NCBI RefSeq assembly: GCF_031624635.1
Contig: NZ_JAMQOQ010000002.1
Location: 372,001-436,000 of the forward strand
Length of the DNA stretch: 64,000 nt
Source of the DNA: Halogeometricum sp. S3BR5-2
Lineage (GTDB): Archaea > Halobacteriota > Halobacteria > Halobacteriales > Haloferacaceae
Direction of reading: 5' to 3'
Position numbers and translations under genes: made by a program. Under the pieces are notes generated by a model. That model made no database searches and had not been told where the DNA came from. It saw only the letters and a program-made list of their open reading frames with translations. Within the stretch, counting starts at the first letter, position 1, and the number at the start of each line of letters is the position of its first letter. Below, piece by piece: positions 42,297 to 50,366 of this stretch.

Positions 42297-42695
42297 TCAG
42301 GGGACTGGCGTCACGCGGTCGACCCTGTCGAGGGATTCGAGGTCGGAGACGAGGGCGTCCTGGTCGACGTTCGCCTCGTAGTAGAACACGAGGTCGAAGG
42401 TGCCGTCGCGGAGGAGTTGCTGACACTCCCAGACGAACTCCTCGTCGTCGAGGGTGAGTCCCTGAAACTGGTTCGAGGAGAAGTCGGTGTCGTCGTTGCC
42501 GGCGTAGATGTACGTCTCGCCCTTCCCCGCGCGCCCGGCGATGACTTCGTTGATGTCGACGGTGAGTTCCTGCATCTCCAGGTCCTCGTCGCTGCCGAGG
42601 TCGGTGTGGACGACGGCGCCGAGGAGTTCGATGTCGCCGGGTTCCAGGAGCGCCAGCGTGCGTTTGTAGAGGTCGTCGTCTACGGTCTCGCTCAT
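42297..42695 (-). CDS. Conserved haloarchaeal protein (DUF5778-like)
   Basis: A 132-residue acidic soluble protein. N-terminal segment DDDLYKRTLALLEPGDIELLGAVVHTDLGSDED, a middle alpha/beta region MQELTVDINEVIAGRAGKGETYIYAGNDDTDFSSNQFQ and a C-terminal FDLVFYYEANVDQDALVSDLE with a regular alternation of strands. I recall this as a haloarchaeal conserved family (DUF5778 name uncertain), with no assigned role. The ATG at 42695 starts a coherent domain; the upstream extension does not. Divergent from the first cis-prenyltransferase gene. Confidence 0.7.
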   Translation of the reverse strand: MSETVDDDLYKRTLALLEPGDIELLGAVVHTDLGSDEDLEMQELTVDINEVIAGRAGKGETYIYAGNDDTDFSSNQFQGLTLDDEEFVWECQQLLRDGTFDLVFYYEANVDQDALVSDLESLDRVDRVTPVP

Positions 42696-42877
42696 ACGCG
42701 AGGATGGACGACGGAGGATAAACGGGTGGCGGTTCGTCGCGACGCCGCGAGCGCGGCGCTCCGAGTTCTCCGCTCCCGACCGCCCACAACAGTTATCAGA
42801 TGGTAGGATAGTAGATATGGACTGAACGTGGCGGGAGAACGAAAAGAAACATACGTCTCGGAAGGGTTTCCCCTCCA

Positions 42878-43840
42878 ATGAGACAGTGGCTTCGTCGACA
42901 GTTCAACGGCGCCTACGAGCGCACGCTCCGCCGTGAACTCGGAAACGGCCCCGCGCACGTCGCCATCATCCAGGACGGCAACCGCCGGTACGCACGGAAC
43001 CACGGCGACGACGCGCCCGACGGGCACAAGGCGGGCGCGAAGACGACCGAGCGAGTGCTCGATTGGTGCGACGAGGCCGGCGTCGAGGAACTGACGCTGT
43101 ACGCCTTCTCGACGGAGAACTTCGACCGCCCCGACGACGAACTCGAACCGCTGTTCGACCTCATCGAGTCGAAACTGTACGAGTTCGCGGACGCCGAACG
43201 CGTCCACGACTCCGAGGTGCGCATCTGCGCCATCGGACAGACGGACCGCCTCCCGGACCGCCTCGGCGAGGCCATCGACTACGCGGAGGGGAAAACCGGC
43301 CACTACGACGGCTTCCGCCTCAACATCGCCCTCGCGTACGGCGGCCGGGCCGAACTGCTCGGCGCCGCCCGCGACGTGGCCCGCGACGTGCAGACGGGCG
43401 ACCTCTCGGCGTCGGACGTCTCCCTCGACGCGATAGACGAACGGCTCTGCCGCCGCCCCGCCCGCGACGTGGACCTCATCATCCGCACCGGCGGCGACGA
43501 GCGCACCTCGAACTTCCTCCCGTGGCACGCCAACGGCAACGAGGCGGCCGTCTACTTCTGTGCGCCCTACTGGCCGGAGTTCTCGAAGGTGGACTTCCTC
43601 CGCGGCCTCCGGACGTACGAGTCCCGCGAGAAATCCTGGCAGCGCACGCGGACCGAGCGAGCGGTCGCACTCGTCCGCTCCGCGGCCGAGACCGAGTTGG
43701 CGGAGGCGAAAACCGTCGCCGGTCGCCTGCGCGAGCAGTTGCCCTCCGCCGGCGCCGAGCGAGTCGTCGCCGAGTTGGAGCGACAGGACGACGCCGCGGA
43801 GTTCGAACGGCAGAAAGAGACGGCCGAGTTGGCGGACTGA
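42878..43840 (+). CDS. Cis-prenyltransferase catalytic subunit (UppS-like)
   Basis: A 320-residue cis-prenyltransferase that extends isoprenyl diphosphate with isopentenyl diphosphate to make polyprenol carriers. The motif IIQDGNRRYAR has the catalytic Asp at residue 33; further motifs are LTLYAFSTENFDRP and IRTGGDERTSNFLPWHANGNEAAVYF. The bacterial homodimer C-terminal R-x-G motif is missing: instead, ESREKSWQRTR runs into a long helical tail (about 70 residues). A paralogue 0.35 kb downstream has the R-x-G but lacks the Asp, suggesting they form a heteromer. Confidence 0.92.
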   Translation: MRQWLRRQFNGAYERTLRRELGNGPAHVAIIQDGNRRYARNHGDDAPDGHKAGAKTTERVLDWCDEAGVEELTLYAFSTENFDRPDDELEPLFDLIESKLYEFADAERVHDSEVRICAIGQTDRLPDRLGEAIDYAEGKTGHYDGFRLNIALAYGGRAELLGAARDVARDVQTGDLSASDVSLDAIDERLCRRPARDVDLIIRTGGDERTSNFLPWHANGNEAAVYFCAPYWPEFSKVDFLRGLRTYESREKSWQRTRTERAVALVRSAAETELAEAKTVAGRLREQLPSAGAERVVAELERQDDAAEFERQKETAELAD

Positions 43841-43950
43841 TACGGTCGCAACCGCTCCGAACACGGTGTTTTTTCGGCTTCCGCGACTGCGACGTGTCAC
43901 TCACGAACTGAACGAAACACATTTCGTCACAGAGCGTCGACAAGTCATCC

Positions 43951-44103
43951 ATGCGCCTGCCCTCCTCCGCCCTTGGCAGAGCAACGCTGCTACTCGTCGC
44001 TCTGCTGGTCGTACTGCCGGTTGCGGGCCTCACCACGTACGTCACTCTCCCAGTGGCGCTCGTCCTTCTGCTGGGATACGTGGTGAGACAGCGTTCTCAG
44101 TAG
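43951..44103 (+). CDS. Two-helix membrane microprotein (50 aa)
   Basis: A 50-residue hydrophobic ORF: basic start (RLPSSALGRA), then two strongly hydrophobic helices (TLLLVALLVVLPVAGL and LPVALVLLLGYVV) with a short T-T-Y-V-T turn and a basic Arg-Gln-Arg end. The positive ends and two leucine-rich helices suggest a hairpin in the membrane with both ends inside. It lies between the two cis-prenyltransferase genes and converges on the second. It might bring the enzymes to the membrane, but this is only inferred from position. Confidence 0.5.
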   Translation: MRLPSSALGRATLLLVALLVVLPVAGLTTYVTLPVALVLLLGYVVRQRSQ

Positions 44104-44136
44104 CGAAGGCGAGTTCGCAGCGTTCTCGCGGCGAGG

Positions 44137-44202
44137 TTCGGTCTACCGGCCGAATTTCCGTTGCTCGCTCCGTTCGCAACGGCGTTCGGTCTATCGACCG
44201 AA
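44137..44202. terminator. Cluster of three hairpins at convergent gene ends
   Basis: Three inverted repeats in 66 nt: TTCGGTCTACCGGCCGAA (44137-44154), CGTTGC with GCAACG (44158-44182), and TTCGGTCTATCGACCGAA (44185-44202, 7-bp arms). First and third are near-copies of each other. The last overlaps the stop codon of the second prenyltransferase gene. It lies where the plus-strand microprotein and minus-strand prenyltransferase converge, so a two-way terminator or processing site is likely. Confidence 0.4.
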
Positions 44203-44799
44203 CCGCCGCTGTCGGTTCTGGTAGTCCAGGACGGCCCGCAGATAGTCCCGCTTCCTGAAGTCCCGCCAGTTCACGTCCGTGAAGTACAGTTCCGAGTAGA
44301 CGGACTGCCAGATCATGAAATCCGAGAGGCGTTCGGCGCCCGTCTTGATGAGCAGGTCGGGTTCGTCGGGGAAGACGAGTCGCTCCTCGACGTGGTCGGC
44401 GCCGATGTCCTCCGGGGAGATGTCGCCGGCCTCCACGTCCTCGGCGATGTCGCGCACCGCGTCGGCGAACTCGCGCTTGCCGCCGAGGCCGATGCTCACC
44501 TGTACGGGTTCGTCGGCGCGTTCCCTGTCGCCCGGACCGCGGACGGCGACGGGGCGGGGTGACTCCACCTCGCGGAGTTCGCGTTCGAGCGTTTCGACGA
44601 CGGCCTCGTCGAGGACGCTCACCGAGACGGTGACGCGTTCGGCGCCGAACTCGAACGCCCACTCGAGGAACTGTGACAGGGTCTCGTAGGCCCCCTGTTC
44701 GAGCAGGTCGCGTTCGGTGATGACGACGGCGACGTGTGAGGGAGGGTCCGCATCGTGTCGCCGGAGTCGGTAGGCGAGGTAACCATCGTACAGTCCCAC
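44191..44799 (-). CDS. Cis-prenyltransferase paralogue lacking the catalytic Asp (NgBR-like partner)
   Basis: A 202-residue UppS paralogue. The N-terminal SHVAVVITERDLLEQ aligns with the usual HVAIIQDGNRR, so the catalytic Asp and the DGNRR diphosphate loop are gone (Thr at the Asp position). The core is shorter than usual, but LLIKTGAERLSDFMIWQSVYSELYFTDVNWRDF is kept. The C-terminus YQNRQRRFGR keeps the R-x-G motif lost from the active paralogue. This mirrors NgBR beside DHDDS in eukaryotes, where one subunit carries the catalytic Asp and the other the R-x-G. Probably the partner of the enzyme at 42878. Confidence 0.88.
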   Translation of the reverse strand: MGLYDGYLAYRLRRHDADPPSHVAVVITERDLLEQGAYETLSQFLEWAFEFGAERVTVSVSVLDEAVVETLERELREVESPRPVAVRGPGDRERADEPVQVSIGLGGKREFADAVRDIAEDVEAGDISPEDIGADHVEERLVFPDEPDLLIKTGAERLSDFMIWQSVYSELYFTDVNWRDFRKRDYLRAVLDYQNRQRRFGR

Positions 44800-44950
44800 G
44801 GTAGCCGATGCGTCCCCCCGTCGCTAAATCCCTCCGATTCGGGCGTTCGGCCCCGGAGCGCGACCCGCCGGCCGCCGCGCGGTCGCACGGCCTCGCGGCC
44901 GAATGGGCCATGTCGGGAGGGTTAAGTGCGCGTCGGAGATACCCGACTGT

Positions 44951-46279
44951 GTGCAATCGACGCTCCGGCGGGCGGGCGGCTTCGCCGCTGTGGGGACGCT
45001 AGCGCTCGCCGCACCGGTGCTGGAGGCGGCGGCGTTCGCCCCGTTCGCGGCCGTCGCCCTCCTCGCGGCGTTCGTCGTGAACGACGGCCCCCTGTTCGAG
45101 GTGTTCGCCCGGCCGGGCGACCATCAGGACGGCCGCCTCAACGGCCTCGCGGGGTTCGCGCTCGCCGCCGCCGGACTCGCCATCCTCGTCGCGGCGATGG
45201 ACATGCCCGTCGACCTGTTCGTCGCCACCGTGCTCGTCATCTCCTACGGCAACCTCGGCAAGCAGGCGGTCGCCGCCGTCTCCGACGACCCCTTCCTCGG
45301 CACCTCCGGGTTCGTCGTCGGGGGGTTTCTCGGCGGCCTCCTCGGACAGGTCGGCGCCCGCCTCGTCGGCGAGAGCGCCCCGTCGCTCGCCTCGCTGTGG
45401 CCGTCGCTCCCGCTGTTCGTCTTCCTCGCCTCGTCGGCGGCGCTCGTCGCCGCGCTCTTCCGCGAGATGCTGTTCGAACGCGACGACCCGCTGGTGATGC
45501 TGTCGACGGGGCTCCTTCTGTGGCTGTTCGGCGCGCTCGCGGGGCCGGTCGGCGCCGTCGAAATCGTCGGCGCCCTCGCTCTCACCCTCGCGCTGGGGTA
45601 CGTCTCCTACGCGCTCGAAGCCGCCTCCGTCGCCGGGATGCTCTCGGGCGTGCTGTTCAGCCTGCTCGTCATCGTCTTCGGCGGCTTCGGCTGGTTCGCC
45701 GTGCTGATGGCCTTCTTCGCCATCGGCGCCCTGTCGACGAAGTTCCGGTACGAGGAAAAGCGCGACCGAGGGGTCGCAGAGGAGAACGACGGCGCCCGCG
45801 GCACCGGAAACGTCCTCGGCAACGCCGCCGTCGCCCTCGTCGCCGTCGTTGGGTTCGCCGCCAGCACGCGGCTCCCCGTCGACGGAACGCTGTTTCAGTT
45901 CGCCTTCGCGGGGTCGATGGCCGCCGCGCTGAGCGACACGCTCTCCTCGGAGGTCGGCGGCCTCTACGACAACACCCGGCTCATCACGACGTTCGAGCGG
46001 GTCGAACCCGGCACCGACGGCGGCGTGACGTGGCAGGGGGAACTGTCCGGCCTCCTCGGCGCGACCATCGTCGCCGTCGTCGCCGCCCTCCTGCTGTCGG
46101 CCGTCACGGTGCCCGTCGGCGGCGCCGTCGTCCTCCTCGGCGGCCTCGCGGGCATGACCGTCGACAGCGTCCTCGGCGCCACCGTCGAGGGGGCGCGGGT
46201 CGGCAACGAGGCGGTCAACTTCACGGCGACGCTCGTCGGCGCCGTCGTCAGCACGGGCGTCGCCTTCCTCGTGTTCTGA
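44951..46279 (+). CDS. DUF92 (TIGR00297) membrane protein
   Basis: A 442-residue membrane protein with roughly 12 helices of the DUF92 family. Visible signature pieces are GGFLGGLLGQ, GALSTKFRYEEKRDRGVAEENDGARGTGNVLGNA and AALSDTLSSEVGGLYDNTRLITTFERVEPGTDGGVTWQGELSGLLGA. The plant homologue VTE6 phosphorylates phytyl phosphate, so DUF92 proteins may be isoprenyl-phosphate kinases. The GTG at 44951 is used (16 codons into a longer frame) because it begins the first hydrophobic stretch after a short QSTLRRAGG. Adjacent to two cis-prenyltransferase genes. Confidence 0.85.
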   Translation: MQSTLRRAGGFAAVGTLALAAPVLEAAAFAPFAAVALLAAFVVNDGPLFEVFARPGDHQDGRLNGLAGFALAAAGLAILVAAMDMPVDLFVATVLVISYGNLGKQAVAAVSDDPFLGTSGFVVGGFLGGLLGQVGARLVGESAPSLASLWPSLPLFVFLASSAALVAALFREMLFERDDPLVMLSTGLLLWLFGALAGPVGAVEIVGALALTLALGYVSYALEAASVAGMLSGVLFSLLVIVFGGFGWFAVLMAFFAIGALSTKFRYEEKRDRGVAEENDGARGTGNVLGNAAVALVAVVGFAASTRLPVDGTLFQFAFAGSMAAALSDTLSSEVGGLYDNTRLITTFERVEPGTDGGVTWQGELSGLLGATIVAVVAALLLSAVTVPVGGAVVLLGGLAGMTVDSVLGATVEGARVGNEAVNFTATLVGAVVSTGVAFLVF

Positions 46280-46280
46280 C

Positions 46281-46700
46281 GTGCCCCGCGTCCGCCCCGC
46301 CCGCCCGGACGACCGCCCGGCGCTCTCGCGCCTCCAGTCGCACCTCGCGGAGCCGTCACCCGAACTGCTCGCGGCCGCCGACGTCGTCGGCACCGTCCTC
46401 GTCTCCGTCGACGCCGACGACCGACCGGTGGGCTACCTCCTCGCCGTCGAGGACGGGAACGACGCCTGTCACGTCGCGGAACTGGTCGTCGCCCCCGACC
46501 GCCGGCGCGAGGGCCGCGCCCGCGACCTGTTGACAGCGGCGGTCGAGGCGCGCCCCGCCGGGTCCGTCGTCACGGTGACCGTCGCCGCCGGCAACGACGC
46601 GGCGCGGTCGCTCTACGAGTCGGTCGGCTTCGAGGAGGCGGGCCGCCGCCCGGACTTCTTCGAGTCGGGCGACGCGGTGGCGTACGCGCTGGCGGTGTAG
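46281..46700 (+). CDS. GNAT family N-acetyltransferase
   Basis: A 139-residue GNAT protein starting with GTG 1 nt after the DUF92 stop. It has VRPARPDDRPALSRL, the acetyl-CoA loop VAELVVAPDRRREGRARDLLTAA and AARSLYESVGFEEAGRRPDFF (the RimI-like end). Likely acetylates an amine or protein N-terminus. Tight coupling to DUF92 suggests co-expression. Confidence 0.88.
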   Translation: MPRVRPARPDDRPALSRLQSHLAEPSPELLAAADVVGTVLVSVDADDRPVGYLLAVEDGNDACHVAELVVAPDRRREGRARDLLTAAVEARPAGSVVTVTVAAGNDAARSLYESVGFEEAGRRPDFFESGDAVAYALAV

Positions 46701-46726
46701 GGTGCGAAAAGTAGGGAAAAATCCGT

Positions 46727-48217
46727 CTACTCGCCGGAGTCGAGCAACTGCTCGGCGGTGAGGACGCGGACGCTCACCGGTTTCTTCACGAACTCGCCGG
46801 TCGAGGCGGCGACGGCGTGTCCGACGCCGCGTTGGGCCGACACGTCGGCGAGTCGCTGGTCGAACACGCCGTCGAGGACGACGGTGTGCGGGGGCGTCGC
46901 CGCGTCGCGGATGGCGTCGAACGCCTCCGCGGCGTCGCGTTCCTCGACGGTCGCGAGTTCCTCGTCGAGGAAGCGGACGGTGCCCGATTCCGCCTCGACG
47001 ACCTCCCGGACGTGTTCGCGGAGCGACTGCGGTCGCGGTTCCGCTTCGTCCTGCGGTCCGGTCTCCGGTTCGGTCTCGGGTTCCGCCGACCCGGCGTCCG
47101 AGTCGCCCGCTTCGACGGCGCCGTCTCCGGCGTCCGTCGCCTCGGTGACGACGCTCGTCGCGCCGTTTCCGGACGCGGTGTCGCGGGGCGTCGGCCCCGA
47201 CTCGCTCTCGGTCGACGCGGCGTCGGTCGCTTCCGCGGACGCGCCCTCGCCGAGTCGCTCGACGGTGACGCTCCCCCCGCCGACGCCCGGCCCGTCGGAC
47301 CTCGTCTCGGAGGTCGGAGCCGCAGACTCAGTCGTCTGCGACTCCCGAGGAGGGTCCGCGGCGTCCCCCTCGGGGACCGGGCCGTCCGTCGCCGCCTCGC
47401 GGACGTCGCCCTCGGCGGGCAGCATCTCGAAGGCGACCTTACTGCGCAGGGCCGACATCACCTCGTGGCGCTGGAGGTCCTCGACTGACCGCCCGTCGGG
47501 GGCGAAGGCGACGTAGTCCACGTCGCCCACCTGCGAGAGTTCCCGCAGGATGAGTTCGCCGCCTCGGTCGCCGTCCAGAAAGGCCGTGACCGTGCGGTCG
47601 CGCGTCAACTCCGCGACGGCGTCGGGGACGTTCGTCCCCTCGACGCCGACGGCGTTCTTCACGCCGTAGCGGAGGAGCGTCAGCACGTCCGCCCGCCCCT
47701 CCACGACGACGATGGCGTCGGAGTCGTGGACGCGCGGGCCGGCGGGGAGCCCCTCGAACTCGGTGATGTCCTCGACGCGGACGCTCTCTTTGACCTCGTC
47801 GAGAATCTCCGTGGAGGTCATGACGCTGTCGTCGAAGGAGGAGGAGAGCAGTTCCTTGGCCCGGTCGACGACTTCGCGGCGCTTGGCCTCGCGCACGTCC
47901 TCGATGTCCGTGACGCGCACGTCCGACTGGCACGGCCCCACGCGGGTGATGGTTTCGAGCGAGGCGGCGAGGATGGCCGTCTTCACTTTGTCCAGACTGC
48001 TGGCGATGGTGACCGACCCGAACGACTGCCCGTTCTCGCTCTCTATCTGTACGTCTATGCGGCCGACTTTCGACGATTGTTGGAGGTCGCGGAGATCCAA
48101 CTCCTCGCCGAGCAGACCTTCCGTCTGCCCGAAGATGGCGCCGACGACGTCGGAGCGTTCGACGACGCCGTCCGCGGTAATCGCGGCGTGAATGAGATAT
48201 TTTGCTGTATCGTCCAT
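46727..48217 (-). CDS. dnaG: Archaeal DnaG primase-like protein
   Basis: A 496-residue archaeal DnaG. The N-terminal domain starts with DDTAKYLIHAAITADGVVERSDVVGAIFGQTEG; a TOPRIM domain follows (VVVEGRADVLTLLRYGVKNAVGVEGTNVPD with the Glu, and TVTAFLDGDRGGELILRELS with the Asp pair). In archaea it is a subunit of the RNA exosome and may also prime DNA. Between about residues 270 and 390 lies a long low-complexity Glu/Ser/Thr/Gly-rich acidic linker, longer than in other archaea. GGAGG lies about 10 nt before the ATG, so it has a leader. Confidence 0.94.
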   Translation of the reverse strand: MDDTAKYLIHAAITADGVVERSDVVGAIFGQTEGLLGEELDLRDLQQSSKVGRIDVQIESENGQSFGSVTIASSLDKVKTAILAASLETITRVGPCQSDVRVTDIEDVREAKRREVVDRAKELLSSSFDDSVMTSTEILDEVKESVRVEDITEFEGLPAGPRVHDSDAIVVVEGRADVLTLLRYGVKNAVGVEGTNVPDAVAELTRDRTVTAFLDGDRGGELILRELSQVGDVDYVAFAPDGRSVEDLQRHEVMSALRSKVAFEMLPAEGDVREAATDGPVPEGDAADPPRESQTTESAAPTSETRSDGPGVGGGSVTVERLGEGASAEATDAASTESESGPTPRDTASGNGATSVVTEATDAGDGAVEAGDSDAGSAEPETEPETGPQDEAEPRPQSLREHVREVVEAESGTVRFLDEELATVEERDAAEAFDAIRDAATPPHTVVLDGVFDQRLADVSAQRGVGHAVAASTGEFVKKPVSVRVLTAEQLLDSGE

Positions 48218-48253
48218 GATGAGACACCCCTCCTGGGTGCTGAGATGATGATG

Positions 48254-48295
48254 GTGACGGTGTCACGAGCGACTCGGTGACGGCCTTATATAAGG
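48254..48295. promoter_or_regulatory. dnaG leader hairpin and palindromic TATA box
   Basis: CCTTATATAAGG (48284-48295) is a perfect 12-bp palindrome with a TATA core readable on both strands, 67-78 nt before the dnaG start. The inverted repeat GTGAC-GGT-GTCAC (48254-48266) lies downstream of it, in the dnaG leader. Rarely in this window, the gene has both a leader and a strong ribosome-binding site, so control may be at transcription start and translation. Confidence 0.45.
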
Positions 48296-48495
48296 GTCGC
48301 TACGGGCAAATAACTATCGTACCGGTCGTCCGCTTCGACGTTCGTCGTCGTCCCAACGGCGTCGACGGCGCTCGCGGCGCGTCCGCCGGCCGTTCGAGTC
48401 GCTCTCGACTCCCTCCGCTCGTCCGACCCGCCCGTATGAAGGAAATTTCTCTTCGGAACTGCCGTACGAATTAGAAACAACAATACTTACGTAAT
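48296..48495. other. Intergenic region before the DUF3311-symporter operon
   Basis: About 200 nt with no convincing gene. A 65-codon frame that would begin at 48277 lies within it, but its composition is Arg/Ser-rich like a shadow frame. The last 40 nt are A/T-richer (AGAAACAACAATACTTACG), and probably hold the promoter of the gene at 48496. Confidence 0.5.
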
Positions 48496-48735
48496 ATGAG
48501 TGACTATCTAGCGCCGATGACGCGACCGAAGACGGATTATCTGTGGGTCGGCGCGTTCGCCGTTCTGGTGGCCTTCGCCGTCCCGTGGTTCCTGTGGCGC
48601 GACGCGACGACGTGGGCCGGACTACCTGTGTGGCTGTGGTGGCATATCGGATGGATGGCACTCGCCTCCGGGGTCTTCTACCTGTTCACGCGCGGCGCGT
48701 GGGACCGCGGTATGAACGTCGAGCGGGAGGTGTGA
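48496..48735 (+). CDS. DUF3311 small membrane protein
   Basis: A 79-residue protein with two helices (YLWVGAFAVLVAFAVPWFLWR and LWLWWHIGWMALASGVFYLFT). DUF3311 proteins are commonly encoded just before sodium:solute symporters and are taken as their small accessory subunit. Its TGA is 1 nt before the symporter ATG, and GGAGGTG at its 3' end serves as the symporter ribosome-binding site. An in-frame ATG at 48517 is an alternative start. Confidence 0.88.
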   Translation: MSDYLAPMTRPKTDYLWVGAFAVLVAFAVPWFLWRDATTWAGLPVWLWWHIGWMALASGVFYLFTRGAWDRGMNVEREV

Positions 48736-48736
48736 G

Positions 48737-50239
48737 ATGGTCGCTTCCGACCTCCTCGTCCAGACGGGCGTCGTCGGCGCCTACCTCGTCGTCTCGCTCC
48801 TCGTCGGCTTCCTCGCCTACCGCCTGACGAGTCGGGACGCCGAGGACTACTACCTCGCCAGCCGGTCCTTAGGTACCGTCGTCCTCCTGTTCACGACGTT
48901 CGCGACGCTGCTGTCGGCGTTCACGTTCTTCGGCGGTCCCAACGTCGCCTACTCGGCCGGCCCCGAGTGGATACTCGTGATGGGGCTGATGGACGGTATC
49001 CTGTTCGCCCTCCTGTGGTACGTCGTCGGCTACCGGCAGTGGCTCATCGGACGCGCGCGCGGGTACGTCACGCTCGGCGAGATGCTCGGGGACCGCTTCG
49101 GGTCGAAACGACTCCGCGCCGTCGTCGCCGCGTTCAGCCTCTTCTGGCTGTTCCCGTACGTGATGCTCCAGCAGATGGGCGCCGGCGAGGCCATCGTCGG
49201 ACTCACCGAGGGCGCCGTCCCCTACTGGGCGGGCGCGGCTCTCATCACCCTCTTCATGATACTGTACGTCGGCCTCGCGGGCCTCCGCGGCGTCGCGTGG
49301 ACGGACACGATACAGGGACTGTTCATGCTCTCCATCGTCTGGGTGGCCGTCGCGTGGGTCGTCTCCGCGGCCGGCGGCCTCTCGACCATCTCGGCGGGCA
49401 TGGCCGAGAACACGCCCGAAGCGCTCGCACTCGGCGGCGGCCTCTACACGCCCGAGTACGTCATCTCGACGGCTGTCACCATCGCCTTCGGCGTCGTGAT
49501 GTTCCCGCAGATAAACCAGCGGTTCTTCATGGCGAAGGACGCGCGCGTACTGAAGCGGTCGTTCGCGCTCTGGCCCGTCCTCGTCGTCCTCCTCTTCGTC
49601 CCCGCGTTCCTCCTCGGGGCGTGGGCGGCCGGACTGGGCGTCGAGGTGGCCGAGGGGTCGAACGTCATCCCCGCCCTCCTCAACGAGTACACGCCCGTCT
49701 GGTTCGCCGCCCTCGTCGTCGCGGGCGCGATGGCCGCGATGATGTCCTCCTCGGACTCGATGCTGCTGTCGGGGTCGTCGTACCTCACCCGCGACCTCTA
49801 CCGGCCGTTCGTCAACCCGACGGCGTCCGACGAACGCGAGGGCTGGGTCGCCCGCGTCGGCGTCGCGGCGTTCGCCGTCCTCACGTTCGTCGCTAGCCTC
49901 TTCCGGCCGGGGACGCTCGTCGAGGTGGGCGACACCGCCTTCGGCGGGTTCGCGCAGATGGCGCTGCCGGTGATGGTGGCGCTGTACTGGCCCCGGACGA
50001 CGAAGCTCGGGATGTACGCCGGTATCGGCGGCGCGCAGTCGTTCTACCTCCTGCACGTCTTCCTCCCGCCCGTGACCGTCGGCGGCGCGACGCTGTTCGC
50101 CCCGACATACCTCGGCTGGGACTTCGCGCTCTGGGGGATGGCGCTCTCCGCCGCCCTCACCGTCGGCGTCTCGCTTCTGACGCCCGCGGCGGCCGAGGAG
50201 GACGCCGGGACGTTCGCCGTCGGCAGTCGCGCCGACTGA
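48737..50239 (+). CDS. Sodium:solute symporter (SSS family)
   Basis: A 500-residue symporter with about 13 helices. SSS family features include YLVVSLLVGFLAYRLTSRDAEDYYLASRSLG at the N-terminus, GLRGVAWTDTIQGLFM (the signature helix 5/6 region), and AAMMSSSDSMLLSGSSYLTRDLY near helix 8, where Ser and Thr bind Na+. Could be a pantothenate, carboxylate or proline transporter; the substrate is not deducible. It forms a two-gene unit with DUF3311. Confidence 0.92.
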   Translation: MVASDLLVQTGVVGAYLVVSLLVGFLAYRLTSRDAEDYYLASRSLGTVVLLFTTFATLLSAFTFFGGPNVAYSAGPEWILVMGLMDGILFALLWYVVGYRQWLIGRARGYVTLGEMLGDRFGSKRLRAVVAAFSLFWLFPYVMLQQMGAGEAIVGLTEGAVPYWAGAALITLFMILYVGLAGLRGVAWTDTIQGLFMLSIVWVAVAWVVSAAGGLSTISAGMAENTPEALALGGGLYTPEYVISTAVTIAFGVVMFPQINQRFFMAKDARVLKRSFALWPVLVVLLFVPAFLLGAWAAGLGVEVAEGSNVIPALLNEYTPVWFAALVVAGAMAAMMSSSDSMLLSGSSYLTRDLYRPFVNPTASDEREGWVARVGVAAFAVLTFVASLFRPGTLVEVGDTAFGGFAQMALPVMVALYWPRTTKLGMYAGIGGAQSFYLLHVFLPPVTVGGATLFAPTYLGWDFALWGMALSAALTVGVSLLTPAAAEEDAGTFAVGSRAD

Positions 50240-50366
50240 ACCGTCCAATCTTCCGAAACCCGCACCGACCGCCGCTGACGATTTCCGTTCGGTCGGCGCG
50301 CGCACCGTCGCGTACCGATTCTCTCACTTCCGAAGCGCTCATGTTCGTCCGGACGAACCCTCGACC

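Noticed and set aside
48277..48474. Possible 65-residue protein upstream of DUF3311
   Set aside because: Composition is like shadow frames, no ribosome-binding site, and it begins in the dnaG promoter.
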